From NCBI RefSeq assembly GCF_048060115.1, contig NZ_JBHMIM010000010.1, positions 71,635 through 135,634 on the forward strand: a DNA stretch of 64,000 bases. The letters are read 5' to 3'. This DNA is from Micromonospora_E sp048060115 (GTDB lineage: Bacteria > Actinomycetota > Actinomycetes > Mycobacteriales > Micromonosporaceae). Each line of letters opens with the position of its first letter. The first letter of the stretch is position 1. Below the pieces are notes generated by a model. The model ran no database searches, was not told the origin of the DNA, and worked only from the letters and a program-made list of their open reading frames with translations. Of this stretch, positions 50,315 through 59,766 are shown one piece after another. A program made the position numbers and the translations under genes.

Positions 50315-51541
50315 CAGCAGTCGCGCCGGTGGCGGCGAATCGCGCCGGAACCCGGGATACCCCAGGACGAAGCTGGTCACCGCCGCCATGATCGACGCGC
50401 CGACCAGCACCGGTAGCGGTGGCCAGATCGCGTACAGCGCGGTGCTGGCGGTGGGGGCGAGCACGTAGGTGAGCCCGTTCGTGGCGCCGATCAGCCCGGC
50501 GAGGCCACCCTGTTCGTCCCGGTCGACCAGCATGGTGGGGCCGGCCACGTAGCCGGGCATCGCGATGCCCATGCCGAGCCCGACCAGCCCCATCGAGACG
50601 ACCAGGACGGCGGCGTGGGCGACGGGCACCAGCAGCACGAAGCCGACCACCGCGACGGTTCCGCCGACCCGCAGCAGCGTCGCCGGCCGCCACCGGCTGT
50701 GCGGGACGATCAGCACCTGGGCGAGCACGATCCCGATGCCGGCGGCCGCCAGCACCGCCCCGGTCAGCAGCCCGGTCGCCTCGGCGTCGAGACCGAACCG
50801 GTCCTGCACGATGAACCCGCTGATCACCTGGACGAAGCCCAACGCGGTGAACATGCCGAACCCGACGAGCAGGTACGGCCAGACCCGGCGGTCCCATGGG
50901 CTGATCCGGACCGGTTCGTCGAGCAGCTCGGTGCGGGTTTCCCGGCGCAGCCGGACGGCGACCAGGAACAGCCCGACGGCCAGCAGCACCGGGACCGCCA
51001 GCAGCGGCACCAGCAACCCGAACCCGGCGAGCGCGCCGCCGACGACCGCACCGGCGACCATCGCGACGCCCTGGGCGGTGCCGATCCCGGCCATCCCCCT
51101 GACCCTGGCACCCTCGTCGTCGGTGAGGTCGGCGATGTACGCCTGCGCGGTGGGTGCCACCGCGGCGACCGCGATGCCGAAACCGACCCCGCGGCAGAGG
51201 ACGAGGAGCAGGAACAGCCCGGTGCCGGTGACCACCCCGCGGATCCCGAGCTGGGCGAGCAGCGCGAACAGCGTCGTCGCGGTGGTGGCCAGCGCGAACG
51301 CGGCGATCAGGACCGGTTTACGGCCCCACGACTCGGACCGCCGGCCCCACAGCTGGCTGGTCGCCACCATCATCAGGGCGGAGACGCCGACGATCGTCCC
51401 GACCTGCCACTCGGCCAGCCCGATCTCCCGCGACAGTGGGGCGATGATCGGGTTCAGCGCCATCTGGCCGAGGAAGATGAGAAAGACCGCGGCGAGCAGC
51501 ACCGGGATCTGCATGCCGACGGTCGACGGTGACGCTTTCAC
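50294..51541 (-). CDS. MFS drug-efflux-type transporter
   Basis: The 415-residue protein has about twelve membrane segments. The loop after helix 2 reads QLWGRRSESWGRKPVL, a variant of the MFS G-x3-D-R-x-G-R-R signature, and CRGVGFGIAVAAVAPTAQAYIADL follows. It resembles DHA1 efflux proteins; substrate unknown. The GTG at 51541 is chosen because the upstream open frame is Arg/Gly-rich noise. Confidence 0.88.
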   Translation of the reverse strand: MKASPSTVGMQIPVLLAAVFLIFLGQMALNPIIAPLSREIGLAEWQVGTIVGVSALMMVATSQLWGRRSESWGRKPVLIAAFALATTATTLFALLAQLGIRGVVTGTGLFLLLVLCRGVGFGIAVAAVAPTAQAYIADLTDDEGARVRGMAGIGTAQGVAMVAGAVVGGALAGFGLLVPLLAVPVLLAVGLFLVAVRLRRETRTELLDEPVRISPWDRRVWPYLLVGFGMFTALGFVQVISGFIVQDRFGLDAEATGLLTGAVLAAAGIGIVLAQVLIVPHSRWRPATLLRVGGTVAVVGFVLLVPVAHAAVLVVSMGLVGLGMGIAMPGYVAGPTMLVDRDEQGGLAGLIGATNGLTYVLAPTASTALYAIWPPLPVLVGASIMAAVTSFVLGYPGFRRDSPPPARLLPVADAG

Positions 51542-51718
51542 AGTGTGGTGCCCCTGTCGGCGGTGAGCTGGCCCCGCTGGGCGGTACGGCCCGCCTGACC
51601 TGCCCACCTCAGGATCTGACCAACGCCACCCTAGCCCCGGAATCGGCCGCTTCCGCCGGTGAGCCTCCTCACGTCGACCGCAACGTCGATGCCGCTGGTC
51701 ACCGGTTGCCGAAGTGCA

Positions 51719-52321
51719 TCAGGTCACACGTCGGCGGCGAAGCACGACGATGGCGAGGGCACCCGCCGCCACCAGCGCCACGACGCCGCCGACGGCGTAC
51801 GGCAACCACCCGCCACCGCCGCTCGCACCGTCCGCCTCCGCGGCTGGGCCCGGGTCCGACGTCGGTTGCCCGGCGCCCGGGTCCGACGTCGGCTGCCCGG
51901 CGCCCAGGGCCGCCGCCGACGCGTCGGTCAGCGGGGCGTTCACCGCGAACCGGAACGTGCCCTGGACCGGATGGCCGTCGGCCGACACCACCCGGTAGGC
52001 GACCGTGTAGACCCCGTCGGGCAGCGGATTCACCGGGCGCACGACGCCGCGCTGCTGGTCGACGGTCGGCCCGTCGACCGGCAACTGCGCACCGGCGACA
52101 TCGGTGACCACGATCGTGGTGTGCTCGACGTTCAGCCGCTCGGTGAACTCCAGCACGATCTCCTCGGGCGACTGAGCCACCCGGGTGTTCTGCCCCGGCT
52201 GGCTGCTGGCCAGCTGATTGTGCGCCAGCGCCGGCGAGGCTGGCAGGATGATCGCGGCCACGACGAGCAGGGTCGCCGCGAACCCACGGGTGACACGGAC
52301 GAGCGGGTCGGATCTGGGCAC
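51719..52321 (-). CDS. CopC-domain (YcnJ/PcoC-like) secreted, membrane-anchored protein
   Basis: The 200-residue protein has a signal peptide ending ASPALAHNQL, so the mature N-terminus would expose the CopC copper-binding His as in AHNQLASSQPGQ. The beta-sandwich follows (EEIVLEFTERLNVEHTTIVV, DGVYTVAYRVVSADGHPVQGTFRFAV), with the second His in DGHPV. A Ser/Gly linker contains a direct duplication of AGQPTSDPG, then a C-terminal membrane helix and RRRR tail. The GTG at 52321 has a perfect GGAGG 8 nt upstream. It probably handles periplasmic-side copper. Confidence 0.85.
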   Translation of the reverse strand: MPRSDPLVRVTRGFAATLLVVAAIILPASPALAHNQLASSQPGQNTRVAQSPEEIVLEFTERLNVEHTTIVVTDVAGAQLPVDGPTVDQQRGVVRPVNPLPDGVYTVAYRVVSADGHPVQGTFRFAVNAPLTDASAAALGAGQPTSDPGAGQPTSDPGPAAEADGASGGGGWLPYAVGGVVALVAAGALAIVVLRRRRVT

Positions 52322-52653
52322 GGACGGGACCTCCAGTCGAGACGGCGCCAGCGGCGACCGGACCGCCATTCGACCATCCCACCGGATCGCGGCGCGACGG
52401 CCGGTCGGTTGATCCGGCGACCGCCGGCGGTCACGGGAACCCGACGGTACGGCGAACCGACTGATGTTGCGGCAGTGCGGGCGTCGCCTTCACCAGCTGG
52501 GTCGATGGGCCGGCGAAGGCGGCCGGGACCGCCGACGTCACGGTGATCGCCCCAGCCAACGCGCAGCGCATCAGCGCCGCGCTCGCCGAGTCCTGAGTCG
52601 GTGGCGCTCTTCGTGCCTGCGATGGACGCAGGTCACACTCCCGGCTCCCTCAT
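52322..52653. other. Intergenic region with a possible decayed coding stretch
   Basis: Between the CopC-like gene and the iron box there is no intact gene. A plus-strand stretch at about 52470-52599 reads GSAGVAFTSWVDGPAKAAG followed by DVTVIAPANAQRISAALAES and a stop; it follows an in-frame stop directly and has no start codon. It may be the remnant of a lost gene or chance GC-rich coding-like sequence. Confidence 0.35.
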
Positions 52654-52672
52654 TGAGGGTAGGCTCGCCTAA
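52654..52672. promoter_or_regulatory. Iron box (IdeR/DmdR-type operator)
   Basis: TGAGGGTAGGCTCGCCTAA matches the 19-bp actinobacterial iron box TTAGGTTAGGCTAACCTAA at 15 of 19 positions. It lies 29 bp before the start of the siderophore-interacting protein, so that gene should be repressed when iron is sufficient. Confidence 0.8.
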
Positions 52673-52701
52673 TAGTCAGTCCAGCTTTCGGGAGCCACAC
52701 G

Positions 52702-53439
52702 ATGCCGTTCACTCTTACCCGAGCCGCCGCCGGACAGGCGTTCCGGCGTACCGCCCGACTGACCGAGCGGACCTGGCTGACCCCGAACTATCTACGGCTG
52801 CGCCTCACCGGCGCCCAGCTGCGTGGCTTCACCTCCGCTGGCGCCGACGACCACATCCGGTTGTTCCTCCCACTGGGGTCCGACGGGCCACACGACGGAC
52901 CCAGCCGGGAGCTGACCCCGCTCGCCTGGGACTCCGCCGCCGGCTGGCTCGACCTGGAACTCGTGGTGCACGCCGGCGGGTTGGCCAGCGAATGGGCCGT
53001 CGGCGCACCACTGGCCTCACCGGTGGCCGTCGGCGGACCACGGGGATCGACACTGCTCGACGGCGTACCGGACGCCTGGTTCCTGGCCGGCGACGAGACC
53101 GCGATCCCGGCGATCCGCCGCTTCGTCACCGCGATGCCGGCCACCGCGCTCGGCCGGGTCCTGATCGAGGTGCCCGACCAGGATCACGAGATCGACCTCG
53201 CGACACCGCCCGGCGTGCGACTCGACTGGATCCATCGCGGTGCCGGCCCCGGCCACGAGACACGGGCCCTGGTCACCGCGCTGGACGCGATCGACGCCGG
53301 ACAGCGGCCGGCCGGTGCCGTGTTCGGGTTCGTGGCCGGCGAGCAGTCCGTGGTCCCCGCCGGCCGGGCGCTGCTGCACGATCGCTGGGCGCTGCCGGCG
53401 GAGCAGACGATCGTCAAGGGCTACTGGAAGCGTTCGTAG
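52702..53439 (+). CDS. Siderophore-interacting protein (FAD-dependent ferric reductase, ViuB/SIP type)
   Basis: The 245-residue protein has the FAD-binding barrel (TPNYLRLRLTGAQL, DDHIRLFLPLG, GGLASEWAVG) and the SIP C-terminal half with FLAGDETAIPAIRRFV, VFGFVAGEQSVV and a final TIVKGYWKR. Such proteins release iron from ferric siderophores in the cytoplasm by reduction. The upstream iron box fits this role. No siderophore genes are adjacent. Confidence 0.92.
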   Translation: MPFTLTRAAAGQAFRRTARLTERTWLTPNYLRLRLTGAQLRGFTSAGADDHIRLFLPLGSDGPHDGPSRELTPLAWDSAAGWLDLELVVHAGGLASEWAVGAPLASPVAVGGPRGSTLLDGVPDAWFLAGDETAIPAIRRFVTAMPATALGRVLIEVPDQDHEIDLATPPGVRLDWIHRGAGPGHETRALVTALDAIDAGQRPAGAVFGFVAGEQSVVPAGRALLHDRWALPAEQTIVKGYWKRS

Positions 53440-53452
53440 TCGAACCTACCCG

Positions 53453-53490
53453 GGACCGGGGTGGGTGGGCCAGCCAACCCACCCCGGTCC
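53453..53490. terminator. Perfect 14-bp hairpin between convergent genes
   Basis: GGACCGGGGTGGGT (53453-53466) and ACCCACCCCGGTCC (53477-53490) are exact reverse complements with a 10-nt loop. The hairpin lies 13 bp after the siderophore-interacting protein stop and 5 bp before the end of the SPFH gene on the other strand, so it can serve both. Confidence 0.8.
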
Positions 53491-53495
53491 GCCGG

Positions 53496-54812
53496 TCAGT
53501 CCGCGTCGTCGCGGTGCGGGGCGGCGACCCGGTCCGCCACCGGCAGCCCGGCTGCCCGGGGCAACAGCTGCGCGGTGAGCAGAGTGGACAGCGCCGACGC
53601 GTCGCCGCCACCACCGTTGGCGCCATCGGTACGGACCACCACCGGTTGCGGGGCCTTGTTGGCCAGTTCTGCACCGACCTCCAACCGGCGCAGCGCCAGC
53701 TCGTACTGCAGCACCGCCCGGTTGTCCCGGTACGCCTGGGCCAGTCGCCGCTGTGCCTTGGCTTCGTTCTCGGCGGCGATCAGCCCGCTGCGACCCCGGG
53801 TCTCGATCTCGAAGCGGACCCGCTGGGCATTGGTCTCCTGCTGCTCCAGCAGCTGCGCGACCTGCTCACGGGCCTTGTTCAGCGCCGCCTTGACCTCGAC
53901 GAACCGGGCGTCGCGCACCTTCTTCGCCCGCTCGATGTCCATCTGCAGGCTGTCGATGCGCCGCTTACGGGTCAGCCCCCACTCCTGCTCGTACGCGGCG
54001 TGTTCCTTGGCGACCCGTTCCCGGGTGGCCAGGTGCTGCTGATACTGGGTGGGCAGCTGCACGTCGGGGATGTTGCAGCCGGTGATCCGCACCCCGTAGC
54101 GGGACAGCTGCCGGTTGAGCAGGTCCTGCATGTCGGCCACGTCGGAGCCACGCAGGTCGTACGCCCGTTCGGTCTGCACCTGGCGGGCCCGCTGCCGGAT
54201 GGCGTCCTGCACGGCGCTGGACAGCACCAGGTCGAAGTTGCCGGCGCCGATGGTCCGCACGAACAGCACCGCGTCGGTGATCCGCAGCTTCATGAAGAAC
54301 TCGATCGACCGCAGCGGCACGTTCTCCCGGGTCGGGCAGGCCATCACCGGCGCCGAGTACGGGATCTCGGTGGCGACGTCGACGACGAAGTCGACCCGTG
54401 ACCAGGGGTGCCACAGGTAGTGCCGGCCCGGCTCCAGGGTGCGGGTTACCGCGCCGTAGCGGGTGAGCACCCCGTGGGTGCCCTGCTCGATCTCCACGAT
54501 GGACGAGCGCCACCACCAGAGCGCACCGATCAGCAGCAGTACCACCCCGGCCAGGTAGCTGGCACCGGCGATGGCACCGGAGACCGCACCGACCAGGCCG
54601 CCGTCGCCGCGTACGGAGAGCATCACGCCGGTCAGCAGGGCGAGCAGGCCGAGCCAGAGCGGCACCATCCAGCCGAGCCGGCGGCGGTGTTTGGGGATCA
54701 CCACCGGAACGAGGCTGCCGTCGTCACCGCCGCGCAGCAGCTGGGCCAGCTCGCTCCACGGTGCGACGGCTTCGGAGATGACCGACCTGCCGCTGTTGAA
54801 TTTGTTCATCAC
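53496..54812 (-). CDS. Membrane SPFH/Band 7 protein, second of a pair
   Basis: The 438-residue protein has two N-terminal hydrophobic helices (MVPLWLGLLALLTGVMLSV and ASYLAGVVLLLIGALWWW), an SPFH domain (EIEQGTHGVLTRYGAVTRTLEPGRHYL, VQDAIRQRARQVQTERAYDLRG), then a long coiled coil (EHAAYEQEWGLTRKRRIDS to ALRRLEVGAELANKA). SPFH proteins form large ring cages on membranes, as HflK/HflC do around FtsH. The start overlaps the stop of the partner gene by 4 bp. GTG 54812 or ATG 54809 could be used. Confidence 0.87.
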   Translation of the reverse strand: MMNKFNSGRSVISEAVAPWSELAQLLRGGDDGSLVPVVIPKHRRRLGWMVPLWLGLLALLTGVMLSVRGDGGLVGAVSGAIAGASYLAGVVLLLIGALWWWRSSIVEIEQGTHGVLTRYGAVTRTLEPGRHYLWHPWSRVDFVVDVATEIPYSAPVMACPTRENVPLRSIEFFMKLRITDAVLFVRTIGAGNFDLVLSSAVQDAIRQRARQVQTERAYDLRGSDVADMQDLLNRQLSRYGVRITGCNIPDVQLPTQYQQHLATRERVAKEHAAYEQEWGLTRKRRIDSLQMDIERAKKVRDARFVEVKAALNKAREQVAQLLEQQETNAQRVRFEIETRGRSGLIAAENEAKAQRRLAQAYRDNRAVLQYELALRRLEVGAELANKAPQPVVVRTDGANGGGGDASALSTLLTAQLLPRAAGLPVADRVAAPHRDDAD

Positions 54813-56479
54813 TGCTGTACCTCCGTGCCGGCGTCGGTCCGCTGCGGCGCACCGGGGACCAGCGAGGTGTCGGCGGTCTCGACGGCCGCCACGGTCGGCC
54901 GGTCGGCCTCCCGCAGGGCGGCGATCTCCGGCTCCCGCTCGGCGATCCGGGCGACGACCTCGGTCAACCTGGTCCGCATGGCGGCCATGTCGGTGTCGCT
55001 GAACAGCTCGGCACCCCGCTCACCGACCAGCTCCCGGGCCAGCCGCAGCAGGTCGATCCCGACGGCGCCGTTCGGGTCGGCCGACCCACCGATGCGCACC
55101 AGCCGGGGCAGATGGTCGGCGACCTCTTCGAGGGTGTCGAGCACCTCGCGCTGGTAGCGGTACTCGAGAATCTCCGGTGCCTCGGCGGCGGTGACCGCCC
55201 GGATGTCCAGCGCCTGCGCCTCGAGCAGCGCAGCGTTGGCCCGCGCCTCGGACTCGGCGGAGACGTAGCGCTGACGGGCCATCGCCTCGGCCCGGTTGGT
55301 CTCCCGCTCCACCGCGGTGTCCATCTGCGCCTGGTACTGGGCAATGTCGGCCTGGATCCCGGACAGTGTCTCGTGCAGGGTGGCCAGCTCCTTGGTCAGG
55401 TCGCCCTCGTCCTGCTCCTTGCGCAGTTGCAGCGCGTACTGGTGGGTGTAGGCGTCCTTGGCGACGCGCACCATCTCGGGAGCGGCCAGGTCCATCCGGT
55501 ATTCGCGGTCGGCCGGCTCGGCGCTGGTGATGTTGGCGTTGGTCAACTCGACCGCCGGGCGGAACTGCTGGTTGAGCTGCTCCAGCAGCCGTCCGGTGTC
55601 CTCGCCGACCATGTTGTAGATCTCGGCCGCCTGCTGCTCGTAGATCAGGCTACGGATGGTCTCACTCACCGCGTTGCTGAGCTTCTCCTCGAAGCCACGG
55701 ACCGCGCCGAGGGTGTAGACGAACTCCACCGGGTCACTGATCCGGAACTGAATGAACAGGTCGATGGAGGCCTTCACCCCACCCTTGGTCGGGGCTTCGC
55801 GCACCGGGGCGTTGAACGGGTACTCGCGGGTGGTGTTGACGATGTACGACACCCGCTTCCACGGGTTCAGCAGGATCACCCGGCCGGGGCCGACGACCTG
55901 CTCCAGCTTGCCGAAGCGGGTGATCAGCGCGGCGCAGCCGTCCGGCACCATGACCATGCCCTGGCGCCACCAGACGAAGCCGACGGCGAACAGCGACAGC
56001 AGCCAGTAGTGGATGCCGAAGAACGGGTTGAGCAGCACGCTGCCGCCGGCGACCCAGATGACGACGGCGGCGAGCCCGCCGATGACCAGCAGCAGTGACA
56101 CCGGCAGCATGGTGGCCAGCGACCTGCCCCGGGGGATGACCATCGGGCAGATGACGTGCGCCTGCCCGTCGGCGTCGCGGCGCTGCTCGCTGCGGTTGAG
56201 CACCTCCCCCGCGTCGTCGAGCGGGACCCGGCGTTGCTCCATGACGGTGTCGATGCTGCCGCCGAGGTCCCGGGCCGCCGGGAAGTCGACCGGATCCATC
56301 CCGTCGTCCTGCAGCTGCGTCCGCTGCCCGCCGCCTCCCCCGCCGGCCGTCGGGCCGGCCGGCCCGGTCACCGCCCCGCCTCGGCGGCGCAGCTCGGCCA
56401 TCGCCATCACCCGCGGATCTCCACCACTTTCAGTGATTGCCTGGGCGGCGTTCCGTAAACCTTGTTGGACCCGTGACAC
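54809..56479 (-). CDS. Membrane SPFH/Band 7 protein, first of a pair
   Basis: The 556-residue protein has a glycine-rich N-terminal tail, two membrane helices (LPVSLLLVIGGLAAVVIWVA and NPFFGIHYWLLSLFAVGFVW, about 125-170), an SPFH domain (GCAALITRFGKLEQVVGPGRVILLNPWKRV, GFEEKLSNAVSETIRSLI) and a coiled coil with YQAQMDTAVERETNRAEAMA. The two adjacent SPFH proteins probably co-assemble as an HflK/HflC-like heteromer. The client protein is not encoded nearby. Confidence 0.87.
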   Translation of the reverse strand: MSRVQQGLRNAAQAITESGGDPRVMAMAELRRRGGAVTGPAGPTAGGGGGGQRTQLQDDGMDPVDFPAARDLGGSIDTVMEQRRVPLDDAGEVLNRSEQRRDADGQAHVICPMVIPRGRSLATMLPVSLLLVIGGLAAVVIWVAGGSVLLNPFFGIHYWLLSLFAVGFVWWRQGMVMVPDGCAALITRFGKLEQVVGPGRVILLNPWKRVSYIVNTTREYPFNAPVREAPTKGGVKASIDLFIQFRISDPVEFVYTLGAVRGFEEKLSNAVSETIRSLIYEQQAAEIYNMVGEDTGRLLEQLNQQFRPAVELTNANITSAEPADREYRMDLAAPEMVRVAKDAYTHQYALQLRKEQDEGDLTKELATLHETLSGIQADIAQYQAQMDTAVERETNRAEAMARQRYVSAESEARANAALLEAQALDIRAVTAAEAPEILEYRYQREVLDTLEEVADHLPRLVRIGGSADPNGAVGIDLLRLARELVGERGAELFSDTDMAAMRTRLTEVVARIAEREPEIAALREADRPTVAAVETADTSLVPGAPQRTDAGTEVQQ

Positions 56480-56563
56480 GGCTCCCCTTCCGCAAGTTCC
56501 AGATCCCGGCGATGCTAGCGAGCCAGGTCAAGTTAGGTGGGCCAAACGACGGCCGTAAACCGG

Positions 56564-56824
56564 TCATCCACGGCCGTCGCGCTCAGCCACCGTCGGGACC
56601 GACACCGGGCGTACGGAGAGCAACAGGTCCGTGATCGGCAGCCGCTGCCGGGTGGCGCGCTCGGGGGTGGCGCGCTCGGGGGCGGCGAGCGACTCGTCGA
56701 GCTGACCGGCGTCGACCCGGCGGCCCACCGCGACGACCGCCAGCGGGGTGAGGGTGCCGTCGCCGACCAGCAGTGCGGCGACCCGGTCGCGGTCGAAGCC
56801 GCCCATCTGGTGCACCCCGGCCGA
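56564..56824 (-). pseudogene. C-terminal remnant of a nitroreductase-family gene
   Basis: The frame reads GVHQMGGFDRDRVAALL, LTPLAVVAVGRRVDAGQLDE and ERATRQRLPITDLLL, which is the C-terminal end of nitroreductase-like FMN proteins. About 120 N-terminal residues with the FMN site are missing, and ramB ends 47 bp further on. An internal 15-bp tandem duplication gives PERATPERAT. Confidence 0.65.
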
Positions 56825-56871
56825 TCGGCGTGGTGGGCGGTGTCGCTCGACGACACTACGACCAACCCGGG

Positions 56872-58257
56872 TCAGTCCTTGAGCGGATACGGGATGAAGG
56901 TGCTGCGGTTCTCATCCACGTCGAGCCGACGGCTGATCGGCGGGGCCGCCCGCTGCGGGCAGGTCATCCGCTCACAGGTCTTGCAGCCGGGGCCGATCGG
57001 GGTTGCGGCGTCGGCGGCCTGCAGGTCCATCCCTGCCGAATAGACCAGCCGGCCGGCGTGCCGGGTCTCACAGCCCAGGCCGATCGCGTACACCTTGCCG
57101 GGCTGGCCGTAGCCGCCGTTGTGCCGGATGACGGTGCGGGCGATCCACAGGTAGCGCTGCCCGTCGGGCATCGCGGCGATCTGGGTCACCACCCGCCCCG
57201 GTGCGCCGAACGCCTCGTAGACGTTCCACAACGGGCAGGTACCACCGGTACGGGAGAACGGGAAGCCGGTAGCGGACTGGCGTTTGGACATGTTGCCGGC
57301 CCGGTCGACCCGTACGAACGAGAACGGCACCCCTCGTGAGCGGGGACGCTGCAGCGTACTGAGCCGGTGGCAGACCGTCTCCCAGCCCATCGCGAAATGC
57401 TCGGTGAGCAGGTCGATGTCGTAGCGGCGCTGCTCCGCGGCGGCCAGGAACTGCTCGTACGGCAGCACCAGCGCCGCCGCGAAGTAGTTGGCCAGCCCGA
57501 CCCGGGTGAGGATCTGGGTCTGCACGTCGTCGAACTTCTCCTCCTCGATGATCTCGTCGATCACGTCGGCGTACTCCAACAGCGCGATCTGGGCAGCCAT
57601 CCGAATCGACTCCTGGCCGGAGCGCAGCGAGGTGGACAGGTGCAGGGTGCGGGTCTGCGGCCGGTAACGGTGCAGCTCACCGGCGAGGGATTCGGCGTCG
57701 TCGCGGGAGACGCGTACGCCGTGCCGCTGGGCGAGGCGGTCCTGCAGCGCCGACCGGGCCTCGCCCCGGCGCAGACCGATCTGCCCGGCGAGGCGCTCGG
57801 CCGCCTCGTCGATCGCCGGGACGTAGTTCTGCCGCCGGTAGAAGAACTCGGTGACCTGGTCGTGCGGGCTGCGGCCGATCCGTTCCCGGTCCCCGACCAG
57901 CTCGGACAGCTGCTCGTCGACCTGCTGGTAGCGGCGGTGCAGGTCGAGCACGGCCTCGGCTACCTCCGGCAGCCGGGAGGCGAGCTCGGTCAGCTCGCCG
58001 ATGCCGGCCCGGCCACCGAGCGCCTCGCGCAGCCCGGCGACCAGCCGTGGCGTGTCGTGCGGGGCGAAACTGGTCGGGTCGACACCGAACACCTCGGTGA
58101 TCCGCATCAGCACCGCGACGGTGAGCGGCCGGGAGTCGTGCTCGATCTGGTTGAGATAGCTCGCCGAGATGCTGAGTCGCCGGGCGAGTTCGGTCTGACT
58201 GATGCCCCGGTCCTCGCGCATCCGGCGCAGCCGCGCACCGGCGAAGGTCTTGGTCAT
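56872..58257 (-). CDS. ramB: RamB-type regulator of acetate/glyoxylate metabolism
   Basis: The 461-residue protein has an XRE helix-turn-helix (ARLRRMREDRGISQTELARRLSISASYLNQIE), an IrrE/ImmA-like central region (ALLEYADVIDEIIEEE, THFAMG-like LLTEHFAMGWETVCHRL) and the short-chain-fatty-acyl DUF2083 C-terminus with GPGCKTCERMTCPQRAAP, a cysteine cluster. RamB represses aceA/aceB and related acetate genes in corynebacteria and mycobacteria. Its position facing aceA-aceB supports the call. The ATG at 58257 has GGAGG 8 nt upstream. Confidence 0.93.
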   Translation of the reverse strand: MTKTFAGARLRRMREDRGISQTELARRLSISASYLNQIEHDSRPLTVAVLMRITEVFGVDPTSFAPHDTPRLVAGLREALGGRAGIGELTELASRLPEVAEAVLDLHRRYQQVDEQLSELVGDRERIGRSPHDQVTEFFYRRQNYVPAIDEAAERLAGQIGLRRGEARSALQDRLAQRHGVRVSRDDAESLAGELHRYRPQTRTLHLSTSLRSGQESIRMAAQIALLEYADVIDEIIEEEKFDDVQTQILTRVGLANYFAAALVLPYEQFLAAAEQRRYDIDLLTEHFAMGWETVCHRLSTLQRPRSRGVPFSFVRVDRAGNMSKRQSATGFPFSRTGGTCPLWNVYEAFGAPGRVVTQIAAMPDGQRYLWIARTVIRHNGGYGQPGKVYAIGLGCETRHAGRLVYSAGMDLQAADAATPIGPGCKTCERMTCPQRAAPPISRRLDVDENRSTFIPYPLKD

Positions 58258-58298
58258 CGCCATCACCTCCCCGCTCGCCGCCACTGCGATCAGCCCAC

Positions 58299-58327
58299 GT
58301 TAACACCCTCCCGACAAGGGTTAACAC
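58299..58327. repeat. GTTAACACC direct repeat in the ramB leader
   Basis: GTTAACACC occurs at 58299-58307 and again at 58320-58328 (21 bp apart, two helical turns). The segment also forms an imperfect inverted repeat (GTTAACACCCT with AGGGTTAAC). It lies 42-70 bp upstream of the ramB start and may be a regulatory site. Confidence 0.45.
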
Positions 58328-58343
58328 CACTGAAAAGGAGCTC

Positions 58344-58363
58344 ATTCGCAAATTGGCAAAAAC
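58344..58363. promoter_or_regulatory. Candidate RamB binding site in the ramB-aceA intergenic region
   Basis: ATTCGCAAATTGGCAAAAAC contains two GCAAA-type half-sites, close to the RamB consensus built on TTTGCAAA. It lies about midway between ramB and aceA, so it could serve autoregulation and repression of aceA-aceB. Confidence 0.55.
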
Positions 58364-58464
58364 GGCTTGAGACTTTTCAACAATTGGCTTCTTCCGTACC
58401 TCGCCCCGAATGCCGGTGCCATGTGACCGTTGTCCGCACACCACCTGCGACAGAGGAGACGACG

Positions 58465-59762
<1,298 letters not shown>

Positions 59763-59766
<4 letters not shown>

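Noticed and set aside
52470..52599. Short plus-strand coding-like stretch before the iron box as a real gene
   Set aside because: It follows an in-frame stop directly and has no start codon. I kept it only as a possible remnant.
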